A stretch of 64,000 nt of DNA. Source: Periplaneta americana. Its lineage: Eukaryota > Arthropoda > Insecta > Blattodea > Blattidae. The notes beneath the pieces were generated by a model. That model was not told the origin of the DNA, did not search any database, and saw only the letters and a list, made by a program, of their open reading frames with translations. A program made the translations under genes and the position numbers. The stretch lies in contig NC_091118.1 in assembly GCF_040183065.1 (NCBI RefSeq), forward strand, positions 210,850,529-210,914,528, read 5' to 3'. Below, in pieces: positions 11,961-21,962 of the stretch; the stretch's first letter is position 1, and each line of letters opens with the position of its first letter.

Positions 11961-13085
11961 AATCACTCAAACATCATGCCTGGTATATATTCCGTTACTC
12001 CAGTTACATCTAACATCAGATCTTACAAATCTCGTGAACACACTGTAACCAGACTTCAACACAACGTAAAGCATTCACCGAATCCCACTCGAAGAGCTTG
12101 CAGCTTGCGAAATCCAGTATTTTGCTGCAGTCTTCTTCTGTACTCCTGGGCTAACATGCACAAACGCATTGTTTACATAGCTTTCATAATTAAAACTTCA
12201 AGCACATACCCTGTCCTCCTCTATTTGTGTTATGCATATTATTTACTTCCTATTTCTTTTGTAGTTTTGCAGCTTCATTTCCTCTGTCTTAATTTCCTTT
12301 TCCTCGGTTCATCTCTTCTCCATTGCTCCTCCTACTATTTTCTTTTCTTTTACCTCGTCAAGTCTTTATCCCCCGCTGTGTCTTGCTCTCTATTACCTTA
12401 TTGCATCTAAATATATATATATTTCTTCCCGGTCCTCAGTTCCCCGTCCCTTATATATACCGCCGGTACGCGGAGGCTAATTCCTCTTGTTTGTGTCTAG
12501 TGGGGGTGGGGGGTGGATTCCTGGAGGGAAGAAATTGCGGAGCTTTTCTCTCTCTGCTTTCTTTGCTGGATTTTTCCTCCCCGCCCCCACCAAGTACACA
12601 GCTGAAATCCTCAGCCCTAGCGATGTGCCCCTTGCCCCTCTGCAACTCTCACGCGCACTGGGTAGGCCATGCCATGTATATATGCATATGATCTCACTCG
12701 CTGTGACATAAAACAAGGCACATCGCCTCTATTCAAATACGACATAAAGCCTCCATTCACGAACACTCCATCAGGTGGAAAATCCTGTTACACATTTCAA
12801 GATTTATACATTGCATTTTCGTTCAGCTTTAACTACATTTAATACAATTATTCTTCTTTCCAGGGTCCTTCCACTGTCCAGATTCGAATATACTAAAATA
12901 TATTATGTCTATTATCCTCGCTTTTCTCTCGTGCTTTTCCCTCTAGAAATCTGCCAACTCACAACATTTTCTCCTTCAAAAACATCTCTAAGCAGAGTTG
13001 GTAAGTGGGTGTAGAAACAACTGTTTTGTAATTTTACCTGGAGCCTAGACGATCTTGGCTACCTACTGCATTATGGGTAGCAACT
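11961..13085. other. No gene recognised; pyrimidine-rich part
   Basis: 12190-12610 is rich in C and T on the plus strand (TCTTCTCC-like words), which makes open frames on several strands; none has a recognisable motif. Nothing else is identified. Confidence 0.4.
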
Positions 13086-13864
13086 TACTTACTTAATGGT
13101 TTTTAAGGAACCCGGAGGTTCATTGCCGCCCTCACATAAGCCCGCCATTGGTCCCTATCCTGAGCAAGATTAATCCAGTCTCTACCATCACATCCCACCT
13201 CTCTTAAATCCATTTTAATATTATCTTCCCACCTACGTCTCGGCCTCCCCAAAGGTCTTTTTCCATCCGGCCTCCCAACTAACAGCCTATACGCATTTCT
13301 GGATTCGCCCATACGTGCTACATGCCCTGCCCTTCTCAAACGTCTGGATTTAATGTTCCTAATTATGTCAGGTGAAGAATACAATGCGTGCAGTTCTGTG
13401 TTGTGTGACTTTCTCCATTCTCCTGTAACTTCATCCCTCTTAGCCCCAAATATTTTCCTAAGAACCTTATTCTCAAACACCCTTAACCTATGTTCCTCTC
13501 TCAAAGTGAGAGTCCAAGTTTCACAACCATACAGAACAACCGGTAATATAACTGTTTTATAAATTCTAACTTTCAGTTTTTTTGACAGCAGACTGGATGA
13601 CAAAAGCTTCTCAACCGAATAATAACAGGCATTTCCCATATTTATTCTGCGTTTAATTTCCTCCCGAGTGTCATTTATATTTGTTACTGTTGCTCCAAGA
13701 TATTTGAATTTTTCCACCTCTTCGAAGGATAAATCTCCAATTTTTATATTTCCATTTCGTACAATATTCTGGTCACGAGACATAATCATATACTTAGTCT
13801 TTTCGGGATTTACTTCCAACCCTATCGCTTTACTTGCTACAAGTAGAATTTTTATGGGTAGCAC
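13086..13864 (-). pseudogene. LINE-A copy 1, C-terminal part of reverse transcriptase
   Basis: The minus-strand open frame 13864-13103 (253 codons) contains [61 protein letters not shown] and [15 protein letters not shown], and ends AAMNLRVP. These are the RT palm end, thumb and C-terminal region of a non-LTR retrotransposon whose other copies lie at 28981, 46215, 47868, 58203 and 59338. The YADD box and everything upstream are truncated. The 3' end carries the family tail (complement of TAAGTAAGTAAG). The frame itself is still open, so the insertion is fairly young. Confidence 0.9.
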
Positions 13865-13950
13865 TTTTTTTGTAAAAAATTGCTCACACTATTCTCCTCT
13901 GCACTAATAATATTACTAATTAGTTTTACTAACCCAGAATCAATTATATA

Positions 13951-14308
13951 CAGAGTGAACCGGAAGTAATGTTATTAATTTCAAGAAGTTATTCCATGAA
14001 ATATTTCAAACAAAAAAGTTTAATACAATTTCACTCGTTCTTGGTTCCTTTTCGAGAAAAAAAATATATTTCGTAGTAAACATTTCACATCGTGTTCTGG
14101 GAAAGCCATATATTTAATTCCCAATATGCTCAGTCAATTTAAGAGAGCATTGTATTATGATAATAAATGATTGAAAGAATTTTAATTTTGCGCTTTAAAT
14201 GTGCAGAAATTTGATCCGAAGAAAAGTAACTTTTCGTTCTGAAAAGGAATTTTTAAGTGCTACATTTGTTCGGATCAAATTTCTGTACATTTAAGGGTTA
14301 AGGTACAG
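13951..14308. mobile_element. Foldback MITE, family P2, copy 2, right-truncated
   Basis: Starts CAGAGTGAACCGGAAGTAAT and is collinear with the copy at 629-1200 through the central region (TTTGTTCGGATCAAATTTCT), but it stops shortly after the centre, so only the left arm is complete. TATA precedes the start. Confidence 0.65.
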
Positions 14309-14580
14309 CTTACAACAGTAAAATTTTTGGAAATGTTCAACATTTTTTTCATCCATTACTTGTATCTTGTACAATAATGAAAATTGGTATGTGTAAAACA
14401 CTGTCCTTCTGCTATACGAAAATGATATTTTTACAGTTAAAGAATTAGTTATATATATATATATATATTTTTTTTTTCACAATTCAAAATAGTGGCAGTT
14501 TACAAAACACATTGCACTTTTACCTGGACATTCATGTTGTATAATTAATTGTAACGTAATTGTAATTGTAATTCTACGTA

Positions 14581-14913
14581 GAAGACATCAGACTCCAACT
14601 ACTACTGCAATCGACACAACCCTACAAAGACCTCCTGGAGAGAAGAGAAGATAAACGCCGTACGATAGACCCCGACTTCTACGCCACAGGTGCTATGGTA
14701 GACAGGAACTGGACTAAAGAAAATCAGACTCAAAGACATACAATAACCCGCTTCCCGATACATGGTTTTCATCGTTAAGTTGTGCAAGACAAAAAGTTAC
14801 CATGAACCGTGTGAAAGTTGTGTGTGTGAATTGTGCAATTTCAAATGTGAAAGATGTCATCTAACAAAGTGCAAGAATAACGATAAGACACTAAATGAAT
14901 ACGCTAAGAACTG
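14581..14913 (+). pseudogene. Unidentified Cys-rich protein remnant, one frameshift
   Basis: The frame 14581-14775 is open for 65 codons (including DPDFYATGAMVDRNWTKE) and ends HGFHR-stop. In another frame, 14776-14913 continues with a Cys-rich string (CESCVCELCNFKCERCHL) and ends KTLNEYAKN-stop. The composition and the sudden cysteine spacing (C-x2-C-x-C-x2-C-x3-C-x2-C-x4-C) look like a zinc-binding module from a larger protein, possibly a mobile element. I do not recognise the family. Whether the two frames belong to one protein is an inference. Confidence 0.4.
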
Positions 14914-14950
14914 ACATAAACAAGATCTAAAATGCCTTATCAGGCGCACC

Positions 14951-15003
<53 letters not shown>
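14951..15003. repeat. (TTA)n microsatellite
   Basis: An uninterrupted run of TTA units, about 17 copies. Confidence 0.95.
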
Positions 15004-15004
<1 letters not shown>

Positions 15005-15104
15005 TGTAACAATTAAAATTACTGCATTTGTTCGATTTTTACCGTCTTTTGTTTCCTTCAGTGCCTCAAACTTACAGACGACAAACTTTGAGTTTTATTT
15101 TCAT

Positions 15105-15385
15105 CTGGCACCAACAGAAAGGTTCGGGGTTCGATCCCAGGTGGTGACAGGATTTTTTCTCGTTGCCAAACTTTCAGAACGGCCCCGAGGTTCACTCAGC
15201 CACCTATAAAATTGAGTACCGGGTCTTTCCCGGGGGTAAAAGGCGGTCAGAGCGTGGTGCCGACCACACCACCTCATTCTAGTGCCGAGGTCATGGAAAG
15301 CATGGGGCCCTACCTCCATGCCCCCCCCCAAGTGCCTTCATGGCATGTTACGGGGATACCTTTACCTTTACCATTTTTTACAAAT
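15105..15385 (+). mobile_element. SINE-2, tRNA-derived
   Basis: A pol III B-box-like GGTTCGATCCC (near 15128) lies in a truncated tRNA-like head. The body is GC-rich (GGTCTTTCCCGGGGGTAAAA) and the tail reads ACCTTTACCTTTACC. The A-box part of the head is degraded. No clear target duplication was found. Confidence 0.65.
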
Positions 15386-15534
15386 ATTACATTTCTACCT
15401 CTATTCATTAAAAAAATAAAATCCTCTGAAACCCCACGATGACTTTTGGGACACACTGTGTGTTCATATTTTTCCCGAGTGTCTCAAATGACTTGAGCAA
15501 TCATTTTCCCATATACACAGTATCCAATTAAAGC

Positions 15535-15546
15535 CCTTATCTTCCT
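15535..15546. repeat. Left target-site duplication of SINE dimer 1
   Basis: CCTTATCTTCCT here is repeated exactly at 16259-16270, flanking the whole inverted dimer. Confidence 0.75.
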
Positions 15547-16258
15547 ATAATATTATTGTAATGTACCGAAGTACATATGATATTTCCATGCAGATATTCT
15601 GCGTATTCATACGATGAAAGAGTAATGGAACGGAGAAAAATTCTCTCCGGCGCCGGGATTTGAACCCGGGCTTTCAGCTCTTCGTGCTGACGCTTTATCA
15701 ACTAAGCCACACCGGATTCTACCCCGGCGTCGGAAGAATCGTCTCAATTTTAAGTTCCAACTCTTGGGTTACCTCTAGTGGCCGCCCTCTGTACTACGTC
15801 ATAGATGTCTATGAACCTAGGACCGAAGTCCACACATGTGCTGAGGTGCACTCGTTATGAGTGACTAGTTGGCCGGAATCCGACGGAATAAGCGCCGTCT
15901 TAAATCACGAAGTGATTTACGCATATCATATATATTATTTTAATGTACCGAAGTACATATGATATTTCCATGCAGATATTGTGCGTCATCATACGACACT
16001 TATTCTGTCGGACCCCGGCCAACTAGTCACTCATAACGAGTGCACCTCAGCACATGTGTGGACTTCGGTCCTGACGTAGTGCAGAGGGCGGCCACTAGAG
16101 GGAACCCAAGAGTTGGAACTTAAAATTGAGACGATTCTTCCGACGCCGGGGTAGAATCCGGTGTGGCTTAGTGGATAAAGCGTCAGCACGTAGAGCTGAA
16201 AACCCGGGTTCAAATCCCGGCGCTGGAGAGAATTTTTCTCCGTTCCATTACTCTTTCA
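15547..16258. mobile_element. Inverted SINE dimer, copy 1
   Basis: Two tRNA-derived SINE units lie head to head: a minus unit with tRNA-like head about 15645-15718 (complement of GGTTCAAATCCCGGCGCCGG) and a plus unit with head about 16157-16225 (A box TGGCTTAGTGG, B box GGTTCAAATCC). The shared body includes GGCCAACTAGTCACTCATA. The tail block (ATTTTAATGTACCGAAGTAC) occurs at the left end and again at the centre (15930-16000). The whole 712-bp unit is bounded by one 12-bp duplication, so it inserted as one piece. Confidence 0.75.
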
Positions 16259-16270
16259 CCTTATCTTCCT
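16259..16270. repeat. Right target-site duplication of SINE dimer 1
   Basis: Exact second copy of the 12-mer at 15535-15546. It lies in a pyrimidine-rich run that leads to the candidate 3' splice site at 16286-16287. Confidence 0.75.
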
Positions 16271-16287
16271 GCCTACGGTTTTCCTAG

Positions 16288-16443
16288 GGCGCCAAAATAA
16301 ACGCCGGCATGAGCCCTAAAAAGTGGGCCACGAACCTACATCCACCTCTCCACAAAATTTTGGAATTCTTTCCAAACATACGTCTTCGAAATAGGAATCT
16401 TAGCTTCGACGGTGATTGCGATGTTGCGACCATTCTACAACAG
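16288..16443 (+). CDS. Candidate internal exon of an unidentified gene
   Basis: A pyrimidine-rich tract ends GGTTTTCCTAG (AG at 16286-16287) and is followed by 156 bases (52 codons) open in phase 0, closed by a strong donor CAG|GTAAGTG at 16443/16444. The predicted peptide includes KKWATNLHPPLHKILEFFP and RNLSFDGDCDVATILQQ, a balanced composition unlike the low-complexity frames nearby. A second acceptor-like site (TTTTGTTGTTAG, AG at 16487-16488) would continue in phase for 37 codons to a stop, but the intervening 45 bp would be an unusually short intron. No family is recognised. The inverted SINE dimer sits directly upstream. A chance combination cannot be excluded. Confidence 0.35.
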
Positions 16444-16459
16444 GTAAGTGAAATAATCA

Positions 16460-16600
16460 TTATGTATTATTTTGCATTTTGTTGTTAGATTCCGCTGACA
16501 GAGGGCCAAGCAGCAAGAGAGTTTTCGTCCTGGAAAGCACGGAGAGTCGCCCGTGCCCGTTCGCTATTAAGGGCGCGCGACGAAAGAGAACCCCCGCCAT
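16460..16600 (-). CDS. Possible first exon in a CpG-rich islet
   Basis: On the minus strand ATGGCGGGGG (ATG 16600-16598, preceded by AAA) opens a 46-codon frame starting MAGVLFRRAPLIANGHG, basic and hydrophobic with no acidic residue in its first 35 residues, which resembles a mitochondrial presequence. 16490-16610 is the most CpG-dense part of the neighbourhood, as unmethylated insect promoters often are. No strong donor site follows in frame, and the plus strand carries a competing exon candidate, so strand and reality are uncertain. Confidence 0.25.
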   Translation of the reverse strand: MAGVLFRRAPLIANGHGRLSVLSRTKTLLLLGPLSAESNNKMQNNT

Positions 16601-16679
16601 TTTAAGAGGATTCAAACTGACTGAAATGAAAGGAAGCGGCAGGGAGGCAGAGGAAATTCTCCACGGTTGAGTTTCACAA

Positions 16680-17204
16680 ACAGAAAGAATTATCCTGTTT
16701 TGAGAGGGCTGTAAGTAGCCAGACTGGAAGGGACTTAGGTTAGGAGGGTGGAAGAAGAAGAAGAAAAACAGAGGAGCCATAAGTAACGCCGTAAGTGACA
16801 TAAAGAAGTGATCACGCATTTCCAAATTGAAAATGCTTTGCTTATGCGACGGAATAATGCTTCTGTTACAACGGGCGATTCTTAGTTGGTTACAATCCAG
16901 TAAACATATCAAAGAGAAGGAAACCAGAATGCAGCCCACAACACAGATCCTATTTGTTACCTTCATTCCATTTATCGCTTTTGTATGTGACGAAGATGTG
17001 TTGAATGTGAAATGTGTTGCAAGTGACAGGTGGTGGCAAAAGAGGAGGTGGGAAGAAAAAGAGGATTTAGAAGGAAAGGAGATTGGAAAAAATTAAAGGT
17101 TACAAAAAACTAAAGACCACAAAGAAATAAGGACTGCAAAAATTACAGACCACGAAAAAAAATAGACTACATAATGCAAGAAAAGCGGAGATTGGAAGGG
17201 AATT
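16680..17204. other. Purine-rich stretch, no gene recognised
   Basis: Runs such as GAAGAAGAAGAAGAAAAAC (16750) and GGAAGAAAAAGAGG lead into the minisatellite. No coding motif. Confidence 0.4.
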
Positions 17205-18835
17205 GGAGATTCCAAAGCAAAACGGGAGATTCCAAAGAAAAACGGAAGATTCCAAAGAAAAACAGAAGATTCCAAAGAAAAACAGAAGATTCCAAAGAAA
17301 ACAGAAGATTCCAAAGAAAACAGAAGATTCCAAAGAAAAACAGAAGATTCCAAAGAAAAACAGAAGATTCCAAAGAAAAACAGAAGATTCCAAAGAAAAA
17401 CAGAAGATTCCAAAGAAAAACAGAAGATTCCAAAGAAAAACAGAAGATTCCAAAGAAAAACAGAAGATTCCAAAGAAAAACAGAAGATTCCAAAGAAAAA
17501 CGGAAGATTTCAAAGAAAAACGGGAGATTCCAAAGAAAAACGGAAGATTCCAAAGAAAAACAGAAGATTCCAAAGAAAAACAGAAGATTCCAAAGAAAAA
17601 CAAAAGATTCCAAAGAAAACAGAAGATTCCAAAGAAAAACAGAAGATTCCAAAGAAAAACAGAAGATTCCAAAGAAAAACAGAAGATTCCAAAGAAAAAC
17701 AGAAGATTCCAAAGAAAAACAGAAGTCCAAAGAAAAACAGAAGATTTCAAATGAAAACAGGAGATTTCGAAGAAAAACAGGACATTTCAAAGGAAAACAG
17801 GACATTTCAAAGGAAAACAGGACATTTCAAAGGAAAACAGGACATTTCAAAGGAAAACCGTAGCTTTCATAGGAAAACCAGAGATTTCGAAGGAAAACAG
17901 ATTGCAAAGGAAAACCGGAGATTGCAAAGGAAAAACGGAGATTGCAAAGGAAAAACGGAAGATTCCAAAGAAAAACAGAAGATTCCAAAGAAAAACAGAA
18001 GATTCCAAAGAAAACAGAAGATTCCAAAGAAAACAGAAGATTCCAAAGAAAAACAGAAGATTCCAAAGAAAAACAGAAGATTCCAAAGAAAAACAGAAGA
18101 TTCCAAAGAAAAACAGAAGATTCCAAAGAAAAACAGAAGATTCCAAAGAAAAACAGAAGATTCCAAAGAAAAACGGAAGATTCCAAAGAAAAACGGGAGA
18201 TTCCAAAGAAAAACGGAAGATTCCAAAGAAAAACAGAAGATTCCAAAGAAAAGCAGAAGATTTCAAAGAAAAACAGAAGATTCCAAAGAAAAACAAAAGA
18301 TTCCAAAGAAAACAGAAGATTCCAAAGAAAAACAGAAGATTCCAAAGAAAAACAGAAGATTCCAAAGAAATACAGAAGATTCCAAAGAAAAACAGAAGTC
18401 CAAAGAAAAACAGAAGATTTCAAATGAAAACAGGAGATTTCGAAGAAAAACAGGACATTTCAAAGGAAAACAGGACATTTCAAAGGAAAACAGGACATTT
18501 CAAAGGAAAACCGTAGCTTTCATAGGAAAACCAGAGATTTCGAAGGAAAACAGATTGCAAAGGAAAACCGGAGATTGCAAAGGAAAAACGGAGATTGCAA
18601 AGGAAAAACGGAGATTGCAAAGGAAAAACGGAGATTGCAAAGGAAAAACGGAGATTGCAAAGGAAAACGGGGATCTCAAGGGAAAACGGGAATCTCAAGA
18701 GGAAAACGAGAATCTCAAGAGGAAAACGAGAATCTCAAAGGAAAACGGGGATCTCAAGGGAAAATTGAGATTTCAAGGGAAAAATGGGAATTGCAAAGGA
18801 AAACTGAGATTTAAAGAAATCTGAGATTGCAAAGG
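17205..18835. repeat. 20-bp minisatellite with ~672-bp higher-order repeat
   Basis: About 80 copies of a 20-bp unit, GATTCCAAAGAAAAACAGAA, with variants (TTTCAAAGGAAAACAGGACA and ATTGCAAAGGAAAAACGGAG) towards the ends of blocks. A distinctive short unit, AGAAGTCCAAAGAAAAACAG, occurs at 17721 and again at 18393, with the same variants around it, giving a higher-order period of about 672 bp. The unit lacks stop codons in several frames on both strands, so the long open frames here (up to 357 codons) are repeat artefacts. Confidence 0.93.
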
Positions 18836-19299
18836 AAAATAGAGATTGCAATAAAACGAAGATTGTAAGAAAAGCGGAGATGGAGGAAAAACGGAGACTC
18901 CAAAAAAAATGGAGACTGCAAGAAAATACAGATAGCAAAATTATCGATATTTAAAAATAGAGGTTGAAGAAAACAGAGATTAAAGAAATCAGAGATTCAG
19001 TAGAACAGAGCTTGAAAAAAAACAGAGGAAAAATTAGAGCAAAAAGAAAGTGACGAGAAAGTCGTGAAAAAAAGAGGTGATGAACTAAAGGTAGCTGAAA
19101 ACAAGGCGATGGAAGGAAAGGAAGCATAATGATAAAGAATACATTAGAGATAATTGAAAAAAATAAGAGAGGCGCTAAACGAAAAATTTAAAATGAAGTG
19201 AAACGTGGCTACAGGATAGACGAATTCGTCAGAAAAAAAGAAGATACGACGAAAGAAACAAGGCAGGCATCAGAATTATTGATACTGAATACTAAGTGA
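18836..19299. repeat. Degenerate continuation of the minisatellite
   Basis: Purine-rich sequence with recognisable but decayed units (GAGATTGCAATAAAACGAAG, GGAGACTCC, AGAGATTAAAG) to about 19050, then A-rich sequence with no motif. Confidence 0.55.
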
Positions 19300-19558
19300 A
19301 TTTTTTTTATTTTATTCGGTTATTTTACGACGCTTTATAAACATCTAGGTTATTTAGAGTCTGAATGAGGTGAAGGTGATAATGCCAGTGAAATGAGTCC
19401 GGGGTCCAGCACCGAAAGTTACCCAGCATTTGCTCATATTGGGTTGAGGGAAAACCCCGGAAAAAACCTCAACCAGGTAACTTTCCCCGACCGGGATTCG
19501 AACCCGGACCATCTGGTTTCGCGGCCAGACGCGCTAACCGTTACTCCACAGGTGTGGA
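19300..19558 (-). mobile_element. SINE-1, nearly complete
   Basis: Read on the minus strand it begins with a tRNA-like head: A-box region near 19530-19550 and B box (complement of GGGATTCGAACCC, 19493-19505). A conserved body follows (complement of GAGTCCGGGGTCCAGCACCG), then a tail at the plus-strand left side (complement of TTATTTTACGACGCT). It is the best-preserved copy of the family in the window. Promoter boxes look usable, but it needs a partner LINE for mobility. Confidence 0.8.
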
Positions 19559-20287
19559 CTGCTAAGTGAAGAATAACAAAATTAAATATAAGACACTGAA
19601 GGAAAATAGGTAGTAAACATTAAGAAAACTAAAAGAAAGAAGCAGGGAACGACAGACACACAAAAATGGAAAATAACTCAAGAACTTGCTTAACAAGAAA
19701 GGAAATGAAAGGCGAACAATGAGGAAATATCAATGAAGAGGTAATAGAAAGAAAGCTGTGAGAGTAGTTATTAAGTTCGTAGGAATTACTAAGTTTCTAC
19801 AAAGCGTGCGAACAGATTTATTCATTGTGAAACCGGTCCATAGAGGGGGACATCCTTCACACAGCGAAAAGCAACGCGATCGCATTTCCAGCTTCACAAC
19901 TTGTCGTCCATTCTACAGAGGCCATGGCTCAATAGTGATAAATATCTGAAATTATACAAGCCATATTTCATCCCCTTGTAAGTCTAAATTGGTAGTTTCG
20001 CTCATTAAAATATCAGGTAAAAACGAGATTTTTAACAAATTGCTGTTTGCATTCCGTCTTAACGGAGCGTGTCGTTGGCAGCCCCACCGGCCGTTACTTG
20101 GCGATGTATTTACATTTCAGCGGAATCTGTTAGAAGATAACATTGCGCGTTCTGAGAGAGACAGGAATCCTGTGCGTTTGTACTAATACTATCTCAACCA
20201 CTCGAAAATAATCTATGGCAATAAGTAACAGTTTCCACGCCTCTCAGAGGGTCGCACACAGTGAATAAAAGATAAATATAGCTTCCA
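19559..20287. other. No gene recognised
   Basis: Short open frames of 60-65 codons around 19758 and 19989 have no recognisable motif. Base composition is less AT-rich from 19790 to 20170. Confidence 0.4.
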
Positions 20288-20423
20288 CATATGCTGAACA
20301 CATCACAAATGCTAACCACACCTATAGAGACATAAACACAGACATGAAAATTCTACATATTCAACCAAAAAGCCAAAAACTGAACACACTAGAACAATAC
20401 GAAATATATAAACATACAAAAAC

Positions 20424-20436
20424 ATATCTACATGAA
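20424..20436. repeat. Left target-site duplication of SINE dimer 2
   Basis: ATATCTACATGAA here is repeated exactly at 21038-21050. Removing one copy and the insert restores the Penelope-like reading frame. Confidence 0.9.
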
Positions 20437-21037
20437 TGATGAAAGAGTAATGGAACGGAGAAAAATTCTCTCCGGCGCCGGGATTTGAACCCGGGTTTTC
20501 AGCTCTACGTGCTGATGCTTTATCCACTAAGCCACACCGGATACAACTCCGACGCCGGTTAGAATCTTCTCAGATTAAGCTCCAACTCTTGGGTTCCCTC
20601 TAGTGGCCGCCCTCTGCACTACGTCATAGATGTCTATGAACGCAGGACCGAAGTCCACACATGTGCTGAGGTGCAGTCGGTATGAGTGACTAGTTGGCCG
20701 GGATCCGACGGAATAAGCGCCGTCTTAAATCACGAAGTGATTTACGCATATCATATATATTATTTTAATGTACCGAAGTACATATTATATTTCCATGCAG
20801 GTATATTCTGCGTCATCATATGATGAAAGAGTAATGGAACGGAGACGATTCTAACCGGCGTCGGAGTTGTATCCGGCGTGGCTTAGTGGATAAAGCATCA
20901 GCACGTAGAGCTGAAAACCCGGGTTCAAATCCCGGCGCCGGAGAGAATTTTTCTCCGTTCCATTACTCATCATCATATGATGACGCAGAATATCTGCATG
21001 GAAATATCATATGTACTTCAGTACATTAAAATAATAT
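20437..21037. mobile_element. Inverted SINE dimer, copy 2, inside a Penelope-like element
   Basis: A minus unit with tRNA-like head at about 20463-20536 and a plus unit with head at about 20872-20945 (A box TGGCTTAGTGG, B box GGTTCAAATCC) are joined through the same body sequence as in copy 1. The right end is the tail block in complement (GTACTTCAGTACATTAAAAT). Compared with copy 1 the second unit is shorter, with a junction near 20845 where GGAACGGAG is followed directly by the pre-tRNA segment. One 13-bp duplication bounds the whole 601 bp. Confidence 0.85.
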
Positions 21038-21050
21038 ATATCTACATGAA
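21038..21050. repeat. Right target-site duplication of SINE dimer 2
   Basis: Exact copy of the 13-mer at 20424-20436. Confidence 0.9.
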
Positions 21051-21169
21051 ATTCTCAACATACAACTCAATTTCAGAACACACACACTCTTTGACTCCAC
21101 ATCACACTATACAAACACACCCCTGCAGGAAACACAAACAAAAGGCGTCAAGACCAGCAACAACCAGTC

Positions 21170-21202
21170 CTGAAGATGGCCAATAACAGGCTGAAACTAG
21201 TT
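21170..21202 (+). ncRNA. Hammerhead-ribozyme-like motif, Penelope-like element 1
   Basis: CTGAAGA, a weak stem II (GCC/GGC, 3 bp), GAA, then the self-complementary hexamer ACTAGT followed by T: the layout of a minimal hammerhead with palindromic stem III. Stem I does not pair well here (C-A mismatch at the first position), so this copy is probably decayed. Confidence 0.4.
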
Positions 21203-21243
21203 AACCAGGGACCTACTGCAATATTTAACACGCGAAAGATATA

Positions 21244-21960
21244 CAGGGTGTTTCCGAGATGGTATTACAAACTTTCAGAGATGATGGCTAAGGACACATG
21301 TATCAATTTGAGATAAGGAACCATGGTCCGGAAATGACAGAGTCGAAAGTTATAAGCAAAAATAGTTGTGTGGAAATGGAATTATTGTAATTTGGCACCA
21401 CATGCCCTCCTTCCCTTAACTTTTGGAACAGTCGTGGAAAGATGGTATGGGCCGTACGTGGGTACTTGTCCCGATACAATCTGTGAGCTTCTCTACTGTT
21501 CCCATTGGCTCATCCGTATTCGAAAATCAGGTCTGCTTATTCCGCTCTCGTGTACTCCTCCATTTCACTAGGACTAATCGACTGGGTACTGCAACTTGTA
21601 CACATACACTGCTGTCTACAGACGTGCATATCAGGACCGACCATGTCCGTTACACATTACGCTATCTGCATTGCTTTAGTGTAGTTTCCTGTCCCCACCC
21701 CTCAGACAGCGCACTGAATGTAATACTGTAAGTAGACAACGAGAACAACGTCAGATGAATACAGTATGTGTAAGATGTACAGATACATACACATAAATAA
21801 GGTGTACAGAGGAATCAAATTATTTCATTTCCACACAACTATTTTTGCTTGTAACTTTCGAATCAGTCATTTCCGGACCAGGGTCCCTTATCTCAAATTG
21901 ATACATGTGCCCTTCGCCATCATCCCTGAAAGTTTGTAACACCACCTCGGAAACAACCTG
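21244..21960. mobile_element. TIR element with TA target sites, non-autonomous
   Basis: The left end CAGGGTGTTTCCGAGATGGT and right end (complement of CACCTCGGAAACAACCTG) are inverted copies extending about 145 bp inward, including the shared block GGAACCATGGTCCGGAAATG. TA flanks both ends (21242-21243, 21961-21962). The ~425-bp middle (21390-21815) has no recognisable transposase. Its terminus resembles that of the MITE at 39-624. Confidence 0.75.
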
Positions 21961-21962
21961 TA

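Larger units (their letters stand above)
20288..21236 (+). pseudogene. Penelope-like element 1, ORF end and 3' region
   Basis: The frame 20296-20436 (TYAEHITNANHTYRDINTDM, then QKLNTLEQYEIYKHTKTYLH) resumes in phase at 21051 after the inserted SINE dimer is skipped and runs to TGA at 21171-21173. The same protein end follows the GIY-YIG domain in the element at 23805-24404, which identifies this as the C-terminus of a Penelope-like retroelement. The GIY-YIG core itself is not in this fragment. The stop codon lies inside a hammerhead-like core (21170-21202). Confidence 0.75.

Noticed and set aside
12323-12716. Overlapping 64-122-codon frames on both strands
   Set aside because: Pyrimidine-rich composition explains them; no motif or splice support.
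15645-16225. Two functional tRNA genes
   Set aside because: The tRNA-like heads continue into SINE bodies with target duplications and recur in the same arrangement elsewhere.
17174-18824. Long open frames (up to 357 codons) in several frames on both strands
   Set aside because: They follow from a 20-bp repeat without stop codons; no protein family, start context or codon bias supports a gene.
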